A stretch of DNA of 12,859 nucleotides from Dactylosporangium sp. AC04546 (lineage in GTDB: Bacteria > Actinomycetota > Actinomycetes > Mycobacteriales > Micromonosporaceae). The stretch covers positions 1 through 12,859 of the forward strand of contig NZ_JAHYSG010000193.1 of the NCBI RefSeq assembly GCF_022095675.1. Direction: 5' to 3'. Under the pieces are notes generated by a model. The model searched no databases. It saw only the letters and a program-made list of their open reading frames with translations, and was not told the DNA's origin. Both the position numbers and the translations under genes were made by a program. Positions 6,049 through 12,859 of the stretch are shown here, one piece after another; the first letter of the stretch is position 1; every line of letters begins with the position of its first letter.

Positions 6049-6054
6049 AACCTA
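6049..6054 (-). promoter_or_regulatory. -10 box of the aldo/keto reductase gene (probably leaderless)
   Basis: Reading leftward, TAGGTT fits TANNNT and is followed by 7 bases and then the ATG at 6041. No Shine-Dalgarno and no clear -35 are seen. Confidence 0.45.
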
Positions 6055-6119
6055 TCCAGGCGCCGGGCTCGGCGCGGCCGGAGGCCGCGGGTCCTTGGGA
6101 CGACGGCGCTGGCAGCGTC

Positions 6120-6151
6120 CGTGCCGCCGGGGCGGATGCACCGGCGGCACG
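6120..6151 (-). terminator. Strong hairpin downstream of sepH
   Basis: CGTGCCGCCGG (6120-6130) and CCGGCGGCACG (6141-6151) are perfect 11-bp complementary arms around a 10-nt loop, about 60 bases past the sepH stop and before the aldo/keto reductase promoter. This suits an actinobacterial terminator without a T-tract. A run of six T on the minus strand (6207-6202) comes right after the sepH stop but before the hairpin, so it is not its tail. Confidence 0.5.
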
Positions 6152-6210
6152 AGCGGTGACTGGCGGGAGCGACGGTCGTGCCTTGCACGGACCCGAGCCA
6201 GAAAAAAGCG

Positions 6211-7314
6211 TCAGCTGGTCTCGCGCGCGGCCGGTGCGCCGCCGAAGAGGACGTCGTCCCAGCTCGGGAGGCGCTTGCGGGGCTTCTCCGACGTCGCGGA
6301 CGGCTGGTCGACCTGGCCCGCGGCCGACGTCGTGTTGCGGCGGGGGCGCAGGACGGCCAGCGACGGGACGGCCGGGATCTCCTTCGACTGGTCGCTGTCG
6401 TCGTCGAACGGGGAGCGGCCGATCAGGGCGGCGGCACCGCGAGCCCGGCTCTCGCCCTGCGTGACCGGCGGCGGGGTGACCACCGGCTGGTCGTCGACGG
6501 CGGTGCGGCGCTCGCGCTCCGAGCCCAGCGGGCGGTCCAGCGAGGCCAACAGGGCGTCGCGGCCCGCGCGGATCGGGTCGTTGCCCAGGCCGCGGCCGCC
6601 CGGGCGGCGCTCCGGGGTCACCGGGCGCATCGGCTCGTGGCCGCCGGTGCGGACAGCGTCGGGGCGCAGGCCGAGGTCGCCGCGGGAGGACTCGCCGCGG
6701 CTGGGCAGGTGGCGCTCGGGAGCGGGAGGCTCCTGGCCGAGGATGTGCGGGGCGCGCTCGGTGCAGAGATACTGCGCCATGTCGTCGTGCGGCGCGACCA
6801 GCTGGCGGGCCTTGTCGAGCTCCCACACCGCCTGCGCGGTCGCCTTGCCGCTCGGCCACGAGGCGGTGATGCGCCAGGTGCCGTCCTCGCGGCGGTAGGC
6901 GTCCCAGGAGATCTTCTCGGTGTCGATGCCGTGCTGGCCGAGCCGGGAGTCGACGACCTCGGCCAGGGAGGCGCCCTTCGCGGACGTCTTCAGGCGGGTG
7001 CGCCGGGCGTGCTGGGCCAGCATCGCGCGCTCCTGGAGGACCGGGCCCGCGTAGCGCAGGACCCGGTCGACCGGCACGCCCGCGACCCGCGCGACCTCCT
7101 CGGCCGACTCGCCGGAGCGGATGCGGGCCTGGATGTCGCGCGGGGCGAGCTGCGAGGAGCCCGTCTCGATCGTGCTCGTCGGGTGGTTGTGATCGGGGCG
7201 GAGGGCGCTGTGGACGCGCTCGTCGATAGGCAGGGCTAGCAGCCGCCCGACCTCGTCAGCCAGGACGAACGCCTGGCCGTCTTCCGAGAGGGCGACGAAT
7301 CGCACAGGCCGCAT
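6211..7314 (-). CDS. sepH: Cell-division protein SepH (DUF3071 family)
   Basis: SepH is an actinobacterial FtsZ-binding protein that stimulates FtsZ assembly and helps place division septa. The 367-residue product has the conserved N-terminus MRPVRFVALSEDGQAFVLAD and the DUF3071 domain over about residues 1-185. Inside it is a helix-turn-helix-like segment (57-93, with GESAEEVARVAGVPVDRVLRY at its core) and a basic stretch near 103-113. DGTWRITASWPSGKATAQAVW follows at 144-164. Residues ~190-340 are a Pro/Arg/Ser-rich disordered linker. The C-terminus carries the conserved short motif RLPSWDDVLFG (348-358). The ATG at 7314 is chosen for GGAGG (7325-7321) 6 nt upstream and for the family start; a 19-codon upstream extension is unsupported. 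It is downstream of serC on the same strand, 119 bp away, a neighbourhood also known around Rv0883c-serC in M. tuberculosis (from memory). Confidence 0.93.
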   Translation of the reverse strand: MRPVRFVALSEDGQAFVLADEVGRLLALPIDERVHSALRPDHNHPTSTIETGSSQLAPRDIQARIRSGESAEEVARVAGVPVDRVLRYAGPVLQERAMLAQHARRTRLKTSAKGASLAEVVDSRLGQHGIDTEKISWDAYRREDGTWRITASWPSGKATAQAVWELDKARQLVAPHDDMAQYLCTERAPHILGQEPPAPERHLPSRGESSRGDLGLRPDAVRTGGHEPMRPVTPERRPGGRGLGNDPIRAGRDALLASLDRPLGSERERRTAVDDQPVVTPPPVTQGESRARGAAALIGRSPFDDDSDQSKEIPAVPSLAVLRPRRNTTSAAGQVDQPSATSEKPRKRLPSWDDVLFGGAPAARETS

Positions 7315-7341
7315 CGCGTGCCTCCGTCCCACCCGCGCTGC

Positions 7342-7375
7342 AGGCGCCATCGGCCGGCGCCTTCCGGTCACAGTA
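7342..7375 (-). promoter_or_regulatory. Hairpin and -10-like box upstream of sepH
   Basis: Reading leftward, TACTGT (7375-7370) fits TANNNT. The hairpin just after it has arms AGGCGCC (7342-7348) and GGCGCCT (7356-7362) around a 7-nt loop. If TACTGT is the -10, the hairpin forms the very 5' end of the sepH mRNA. Alternatively it is the serC terminator, 71 bases past the serC stop. No -35 is clear. Confidence 0.3.
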
Positions 7376-7433
7376 CGGCAACCCTAGCTGGAACTTCGCA
7401 CGCCGCGCCGACAGAAAAGCGAAACGGAGCAGA

Positions 7434-8624
<1,191 letters not shown>

Positions 8625-8636
8625 CTATTTGAACGC

Positions 8637-8653
8637 TGACGCGACGAGCGTCA
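8637..8653 (-). terminator. Short hairpin after citrate synthase
   Basis: TGACGC (8637-8642) pairs with GCGTCA (8648-8653) around GACGA, starting 8 bases past the citrate synthase stop. The stem is only 6 bp and there is no T-tract. The remaining gap to serC (8554-8636) shows nothing else I can name. Confidence 0.35.
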
Positions 8654-8661
8654 CATCTGGG

Positions 8662-9768
8662 TCACGCGTCGTGCGGGATGAGGTCCCAGCCCTGGACGTC
8701 CTGCGGCTTGCGGGGGCCCGGGCCGACGTAGCGGGCCGACGGGCGGACCAGCCGGCCGAGCTCCTTCTGCTCCAGGATGTGCGCGCTCCACCCGGCCACC
8801 CGGGCGCAGGTGAACATCGACGTGAACATGTGCGCCGGTACCTCGGCGAAGTCGAGCACCACGGCCGACCAGAACTCCACGTTGGTGGCCAGCACCCGGT
8901 CGGGCCGGCGCGCGTGCAGCTCCTCCAGCGCCGCCTTCTCCAGCGCCTCGGCGATCTCGAAGCGCGGCGCGCCGAGCTCCTTGGCCGTGCGCCGCAGCAC
9001 GCGGGCGCGGGGGTCCTCCGCGCGGTACACCCGGTGGCCGAAGCCCATCAGGCGCTCGCCGCGGTCGAGCACGTTCTTCACGTACCCCTCCGCGTCGCCG
9101 CTGCGCTCGACCGCCTCGATCATGCCGAGGACGCGCGACGGCGCCCCGCCGTGCAGCGGGCCGGACAGGGCACCGATGCCGGACGAGATGCACGCGGCCG
9201 CGTCGGCACCCGTGGAGGCGACGACGCGCGTGGTGAACGTGGAGGCGTTCATGCCGTGCTCGGCGGCGGAGATGAAGTAGGCGTCGACCGCCTTCACGTG
9301 CCGCGGGTCCGGCTCGCCCCGCCAGCGGCGCATGAACCGTTCCACAATGGTCGACGCCTTGTCGATCTCCTTCTGCGGTACAGCGGGCAGCCCGAGCCCC
9401 CGGGCGGCCTGCGCGACGAAGGAGAGGGCGGTGACGCTGACCCGCGCCAGGTCCTCGCGGGCCTGCGGGGTCTCGATGTCGAGGAGCTGGCCCAGGCCCC
9501 AGTAGGGCGCCAGCATGGCCACGGCGGACTGGACGTCGACCCGGATGTCGCCGGAGTGCACCGGAACCGGGAACGGCTCGGCGGGCGGAAGACCAGGACC
9601 GAACTTCCCGTCGACCAGCAGTGCCCAAACGTTGCCGAAGGACACCTGGCCGATGAGATCCTCGATGTCGACGCCGCGATACCGCAGCGCGCCGCCTTCC
9701 TTGTCGGGCTCCGCGATCTCGGATTCGAAAGCGATCACGCCCTCGAGTCCCGGCTTGAAATCGGACAT
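8662..9768 (-). CDS. citA: Citrate synthase 2 (CitA-like)
   Basis: This enzyme condenses oxaloacetate with acetyl-CoA (or a related acyl-CoA) to citrate in the cytoplasm. The 368-residue protein is of the short Gram-positive type. The start LEGVIAFESEIAEPDKEGGALRYRG has the usual early motif (residues ~8-32). SGPLHGGAP (202-210) contains the catalytic H206, and MGFGHRVYR (241-249) contains the second histidine H245. The third catalytic residue, normally Asp in NVDFYS, is Glu here (E298 in NVEFW); as I recall this is normal for the actinobacterial citrate synthase 2 subgroup and not a defect. FTCARVAGWSAHILEQ at 319-334 holds the oxaloacetate-binding arginine. The ATG at 9768 is preceded by AGGAG (9779-9775) at 6-nt spacing. 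It is divergent from pdxH across a 159-bp region with a perfect dyad. A methylcitrate synthase role cannot be excluded from sequence. Confidence 0.93.
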   Translation of the reverse strand: MSDFKPGLEGVIAFESEIAEPDKEGGALRYRGVDIEDLIGQVSFGNVWALLVDGKFGPGLPPAEPFPVPVHSGDIRVDVQSAVAMLAPYWGLGQLLDIETPQAREDLARVSVTALSFVAQAARGLGLPAVPQKEIDKASTIVERFMRRWRGEPDPRHVKAVDAYFISAAEHGMNASTFTTRVVASTGADAAACISSGIGALSGPLHGGAPSRVLGMIEAVERSGDAEGYVKNVLDRGERLMGFGHRVYRAEDPRARVLRRTAKELGAPRFEIAEALEKAALEELHARRPDRVLATNVEFWSAVVLDFAEVPAHMFTSMFTCARVAGWSAHILEQKELGRLVRPSARYVGPGPRKPQDVQGWDLIPHDA

Positions 9769-9873
9769 CTCGCACTCCTGCTGTTACGGGGTGTCGGACA
9801 GTTTGTTACCCGCCGGTGTTCTCCCTGCCATCTTCGCCCCATTCGGCGGGGGTTGCCGACTGAACGGAGGCTC

Positions 9874-9897
9874 AGATGTGTCATACGTGACACATCT
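9874..9897. promoter_or_regulatory. Perfect 10-bp inverted repeat between citrate synthase and pdxH
   Basis: Arms AGATGTGTCA (9874-9883) and TGACACATCT (9888-9897) are perfectly complementary around TACG. The site lies 30 bases before the pdxH start and 105 bases before that of citrate synthase. Its AT-rich arms stand out from the GC-rich surroundings. It could be a dimeric regulator's operator for one or both genes, or, if transcribed with pdxH, an RNA hairpin capped by a UACG (UNCG-type) loop. It does not match the CRP (TGTGA-N6-TCACA) spacing, and I cannot name the regulator. Confidence 0.6.
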
Positions 9898-9927
9898 TCA
9901 CGCATTTCTGACCTGCGGAGGAAGGAT

Positions 9928-10575
9928 GTGAGCGTGAAACCCAGCACATCGCCGCAAGATTTGTCGCGGATGCGGACGGAGTACGACGGCCAGCTCACGG
10001 AAGCGAACCTCGCCGAGGACTGGCTGACCCAGTTCGCCACCTGGTTCGCCGATGCCGTCGAGTCCGACGTCCCGGAGCCCAACGCGATGCTGCTGGCCAC
10101 CGCCTCCGCCGACGGGCGGCCGTCCGCGCGCACGGTGCTGCTCAAGGGGTACGACCAGCGCGGTTTCACGTTCTTCACCAACTACGGCTCGCGCAAGGGC
10201 CGCGACCTCGCCGCGAACCCGCGCGCCTCGCTGGTCTTCCCGTGGTACGCCATCCATCGCCAGGTCATCGTCGAGGGGAGCGTCGAGAAGGTCCCGCGCG
10301 AGGAGACGGCCGAGTACTTCGCGGTCCGCCCGCGGGCCGCGCAGCTGGGCGCCTGGGCGAGCCCGCAGTCGAGCGTCATCGCGTCGCGCGCGGAGCTGGA
10401 GCGCCGCTACGCCGAGGCGGCCGAGCGGTTCGGTGAGGGTGAGATCGAGCCGCCGCCGCACTGGGGCGGCTACCGGGTGACACCCGAGACGGTGGAGTTC
10501 TGGCAGGGCCGCCCGAGCCGGCTGCACGACCGCCTGCGCTTCACCCCCGCGGGCGTCGAGCGGCTCGCGCCGTGA
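9928..10575 (+). CDS. pdxH: Pyridoxine/pyridoxamine 5'-phosphate oxidase (PdxH)
   Basis: PdxH is a cytoplasmic FMN enzyme that oxidises pyridoxine or pyridoxamine 5'-phosphate to pyridoxal 5'-phosphate. The 215-residue protein is full length for the family. It shows RMRTEYDG near the N-terminus (14-21), RTVLLKGYD (68-76, FMN phosphate contact), FFTNYGSRKG (82-91), the substrate-region RPRAAQLGAWAS (134-145), HWGGYRVTP (178-186) and the C-terminal signature EFWQGRPSRLHDR (190-202), whose R198-L-H200 contact the substrate phosphate. The GTG at 9928 has GGAGG (9917-9921) 6 nt upstream; the GTG at 9934 would be spaced 12 nt, and an ATG at 9926 is out of frame. A long open frame runs far upstream in this frame but crosses the opposite-strand citrate synthase and serC genes and is not coding. 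The stop overlaps the transporter start (GTGA), so pdxH heads an operon. Confidence 0.95.
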   Translation: MSVKPSTSPQDLSRMRTEYDGQLTEANLAEDWLTQFATWFADAVESDVPEPNAMLLATASADGRPSARTVLLKGYDQRGFTFFTNYGSRKGRDLAANPRASLVFPWYAIHRQVIVEGSVEKVPREETAEYFAVRPRAAQLGAWASPQSSVIASRAELERRYAEAAERFGEGEIEPPPHWGGYRVTPETVEFWQGRPSRLHDRLRFTPAGVERLAP

Positions 10576-11843
10576 CGCTCGCCGACGAGGAGCGCGAGGA
10601 GCAACAGAGCAAAGAAAGCTGGATCCGCCGCCACGCCATCGACGTCCGCCCGCTGCGCCACGTCGCGTACCGCCGGCTGTTCCTCGGCAACGCCATCTCC
10701 TTCTTCGGCGTCCAGTTCACCGCCGTCGCCGTGCCGGTCGAGGTCTACGCGATCACCAGGTCGGCGCTGTGGGTCGGCATCGCCAGCTTCGTCGGCCTGA
10801 TCCCGCTGATCCTGTTCTCGCTGTGGGGCGGCGCGATCGCCGACGCGTTCGACCGGCGCAAGGTGCTGATCGTCAGCTCGCTGCTCATGTGGGTGACCAC
10901 GCTCGGCCTGCTCGTCCAGTCGCTGCTGCACCTGGACAACGCCTGGCTGATGCTCGCGCTCATCGCCGCGCAGTCGGCGGCGTTCGGCGTGAACAGCCCG
11001 GTCCGGCAGGCGATCATCCCGGCGCTCATCGCCGACGAGGAGGTGGCGTCGGCCCAGACGCTGAGCTTCACGGTGTCGAACATCGCCGCGATCGGCGGCC
11101 CGGTCGGCGCCGGCCTGGTGATCGCCGCCGCCGACTTCTCGGCCGCGTATGCGATCGACGCCGTCCTCTTCACCGTGGCGCTGTGGGCGGCGCTGCGGCT
11201 GCCGTCGGTCCCGCCCACGCCGGGCGAGACGAAGACGACCGGCGGCCTGCGGGACGTCCGCGACGGCCTGCGCTTCCTCGCCGGCCACAAGCTGATCCTG
11301 CTCACGTTCGCGATCGACATCGCGGCCATGGTGCTCGCGATGCCGAAAGCGCTGTTCCCGGCGGTGGCCGATGTGCGCTTCGGGGAGAGCTCGCTGGGCT
11401 GGCTGTACGCCTCGATCGCCATCGGCGCCGCGGTCGCCGGGCTGACCTCGGGGTGGATCGGCCGGGTGCATCAGCGGGGGATTGCCCTCGTGCTCGCCGT
11501 GGTCGGCTGGGGCCTCGCCGTGGCGGCCGCCGGGGCGGTGCCGTGGCTGTGGGCGTGTGTAGCTTTCATGGCCCTCGCGGGTGCGGCGGACATGATCAGC
11601 GGGGTGTACCGCCAGACCGTCCTCCTCAGCGCACCCGACGAGATGCGCGGCCGGCTGCAGGGCGTCTTCTTCGCCGTGGTGGCCGGAGGTCCACGTCTGG
11701 GTGACCTTCGGGCCGGTTCGGTGGCCGACGTGAGCGGGGTGACGTTCTCCTGGGTCAGCGGCGGCATCGCCGCGGCCGTGGTCGCCGTCGCCCTTGGCCT
11801 GTGCTTCCCCGTGCTCCTCCGCTACACCGACCGGTCGGTGTAA
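10572..11843 (+). CDS. MFS transporter, EntS-like (enterobactin exporter family)
   Basis: A 423-residue major facilitator of the inner membrane with about 12 hydrophobic helices. The cytoplasmic N-terminus is long and charged (1-35). The first helices start at LFLGNAISFFGVQFTAVAV (36-54). The loop WGGAIADAFDRRKVLI (85-100) is the MFS motif A between helices 2 and 3. NSPVRQAIIPALI (141-153) and the stretch MRGRLQGVFFAVVAGGPRLG (358-377) are hallmarks of the EntS/MFS_3 family, whose characterised members export siderophores; many relatives move other small molecules, so the substrate is open. The GTG at 10572 overlaps the pdxH stop by four bases, with no good Shine-Dalgarno, so translation is probably coupled. 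The stop TAA is followed after 16 bases by the aldose-epimerase gene. Co-transcription with pdxH hints at a vitamer or metabolite substrate, but this is speculative. Confidence 0.9.
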   Translation: MTLADEEREEQQSKESWIRRHAIDVRPLRHVAYRRLFLGNAISFFGVQFTAVAVPVEVYAITRSALWVGIASFVGLIPLILFSLWGGAIADAFDRRKVLIVSSLLMWVTTLGLLVQSLLHLDNAWLMLALIAAQSAAFGVNSPVRQAIIPALIADEEVASAQTLSFTVSNIAAIGGPVGAGLVIAAADFSAAYAIDAVLFTVALWAALRLPSVPPTPGETKTTGGLRDVRDGLRFLAGHKLILLTFAIDIAAMVLAMPKALFPAVADVRFGESSLGWLYASIAIGAAVAGLTSGWIGRVHQRGIALVLAVVGWGLAVAAAGAVPWLWACVAFMALAGAADMISGVYRQTVLLSAPDEMRGRLQGVFFAVVAGGPRLGDLRAGSVADVSGVTFSWVSGGIAAAVVAVALGLCFPVLLRYTDRSV

Positions 11844-11859
11844 CGATATTGTCGCGACC

Positions 11860-12792
11860 ATGGACACCGCCGCTGCGCAGCGCTCGCTCGCACCATCCGG
11901 TACACAGTGGACGATCGCCTCGGGCGGCCACGAAGCAGTCATCGTCGAGGTGGGCGGTGGCGTTCGCAGCTACACCGTCGACGGCGGTGACGTCGTGGCC
12001 GGCTACGCCGAGCACGAGCGGGCGGTCGGCTCCGCCGGGCACGTGCTGGCGCCCTGGCCGAACCGGATCCGCGACGGGCAGTACGCGTTCGGCGGCGAGC
12101 ACTTCCAGCTGCCGCTGACCGAGCCGGAGCGGCACAACGCGATCCACGGGCTGGTGAACTGGGCCCGGTGGTCGCTCGTCGACGCCACTGCCGAGAGCGT
12201 GACGCTGGAGCACGATCTGGTGCCGCAGCCGGGGTACCCCTGGCCGCTGCGCCTGCGCACCACCTGGTCCGTCGGCGACGGTGGCCTGCGGGCGACCCAC
12301 CAGGCGACCAACATGGGTGACACGGCGGCCCCGTTCGGCCTGGCCACCCACCCGTACGTGGTGGTTCCCGGCGTTGCGGTCGACGACCTGCACCTGCGGG
12401 TGCCGGCGCGCACCCGGGTGCTGGTCGACGGGCGCCTCCTGCCGATCGGCGGCGGGCCGGTCGCCGGCACCGAGTACGACTTCACGGAGGGGCGGCGCCT
12501 CGGCACCACCGTGCTGGACACCGCCTTCGGCGAGGTGGACGCCGACGCCGACGGGGGCACCCAGGTCGTGGTGACCGCGCCCGACGGGCGGGGCGTCGCC
12601 GTCTGGGCCGACGCCTCCTTCACCTGGTGGCAGGTCTACTCGTCGGACACCCTCCCGGCCGACCGCTTCCGCAAGGCGCTGGCGATCGAGCCGATGACCT
12701 GCCCGCCCGACGCGTTCCGCTCGGGTCGCGACGTGGTGACCCTGGAGCCGGGAAGCTCGTGGCAGGGCAGCTGGGGGATCCGGAGGATCTAA
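11860..12792 (+). CDS. Aldose 1-epimerase family protein
   Basis: A 310-residue cytoplasmic protein of the galactose mutarotase-like beta-sandwich fold, interconverting alpha and beta anomers of a sugar. The motifs fit the family in order: PWPNRI (65-70), HNAIHGLV (92-99) with the substrate-binding H96, GLATHPYVV (160-168) with the catalytic acid H164, and LAIEPMTCPPDAF (274-286) with the catalytic base E277. Substrate range is not told by sequence; it is of the YphB/LacX-like branch, not the longer GalM. The ATG at 11860 gives the natural start. An in-frame ATG further upstream (11794) lies inside the transporter gene and is not used. Only 16 bases separate it from that gene, so it probably belongs to the pdxH operon. 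A GATATT element (11845-11850), 9 bases before the ATG, could be a -10 for an extra near-leaderless transcript, but it fits TANNNT poorly. Confidence 0.92.
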   Translation: MDTAAAQRSLAPSGTQWTIASGGHEAVIVEVGGGVRSYTVDGGDVVAGYAEHERAVGSAGHVLAPWPNRIRDGQYAFGGEHFQLPLTEPERHNAIHGLVNWARWSLVDATAESVTLEHDLVPQPGYPWPLRLRTTWSVGDGGLRATHQATNMGDTAAPFGLATHPYVVVPGVAVDDLHLRVPARTRVLVDGRLLPIGGGPVAGTEYDFTEGRRLGTTVLDTAFGEVDADADGGTQVVVTAPDGRGVAVWADASFTWWQVYSSDTLPADRFRKALAIEPMTCPPDAFRSGRDVVTLEPGSSWQGSWGIRRI

Positions 12793-12859
12793 CTTGATCT
12801 TTAACCTTGGGTCGGTCGGCATCGGCCCCGGCTGATCGAGGGTGCAGCCCTTGATTGAT
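12793..12859. other. Right-edge intergenic end
   Basis: The last 67 bases hold no gene start I can support and no convincing terminator. A short GATCC/GGATC stem (12777-12789) spans the last codons of the epimerase gene and is followed by a moderately T-rich stretch, which is too weak to call. Confidence 0.4.

Noticed and set aside
6171..6187. CGTGC/GCACG short stem near the six-T run as a sepH terminator
   Set aside because: In the direction of sepH transcription the T-run comes before the stem, so the arrangement is wrong. The 11-bp hairpin at 6120-6151 is better.
6042..6188. 49-codon N-terminal extension of the aldo/keto reductase
   Set aside because: Basic, low-complexity, and covering the hairpin and the likely -10; the family start is at 6041.
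9792..9800. TGTCGGACA and the two GTTAC direct repeats before citrate synthase as a regulator site
   Set aside because: Arms of only 4 bp and repeats of 5 bp are expected by chance; no other support.
10470..11942. Long minus-strand open frame over the MFS transporter gene
   Set aside because: Low-complexity Arg/Asp/His-rich translation without domains, antisense to a well-supported transporter; a GC-driven artefact.

Overview
The window is very GC-rich DNA of an actinobacterium. The gene content (futalosine-pathway menaquinone genes, SepH, a mycobacterial-type SerC, a type-2 citrate synthase next to PdxH) and the frequent GTG/TTG starts suggest a filamentous actinomycete, possibly Micromonosporaceae. 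The family assignment is inference. It looks like ordinary chromosome. I see no tRNA, rRNA, CRISPR, insertion sequence, prophage or secondary-metabolite cluster, and I do not see a new defence or mobile system.

Layout. (1) Bases 3-2444, plus strand: the disordered C-terminal tail of an unrecognised protein, then mqnB overlapping it by four bases. A 523-bp gap follows, carrying decayed copies of the mqnB 3' end and a strong hairpin, then mqnD, which looks leaderless. (2) Bases 2470-3881, minus strand: a tightly overlapping arsR - SRPBCC/AHSA1 - dihydrofolate-reductase-like operon with a readable promoter and a 30-bp symmetric operator over its likely transcription start. (3) Bases 3924-5032, plus strand: a small single-pass membrane protein of unknown function, overlapping by four bases with thpR (RNA 2',3'-cyclic phosphodiesterase). 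(4) Bases 5055-9768, minus strand: an aldo/keto reductase, then (reading leftward from 9768) citrate synthase 2, serC and sepH. (5) Bases 9928-12792, plus strand: pdxH, an EntS-like MFS transporter overlapping it by four bases, and an aldose-1-epimerase family protein 16 bases further on.

How the genes work together. mqnB and mqnD belong to the futalosine route to menaquinone; their partner genes are not in the window. PdxH makes pyridoxal phosphate, the cofactor of the nearby SerC, and citrate synthase supplies central carbon. SepH is a cell-division (FtsZ) factor, unrelated biochemically but, as I recall, a conserved neighbour of serC and citA in mycobacteria. The arsR operon is probably autorepressed.

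The most interesting non-coding signals are a perfect 10-bp inverted repeat with a TACG centre between citrate synthase and pdxH, the two-layered dyad in front of arsR, the decayed repeats after mqnB, several hairpins placed exactly between convergent genes, and a recurrent TANNNT box 6-8 bases before start codons, suggesting leaderless mRNAs.
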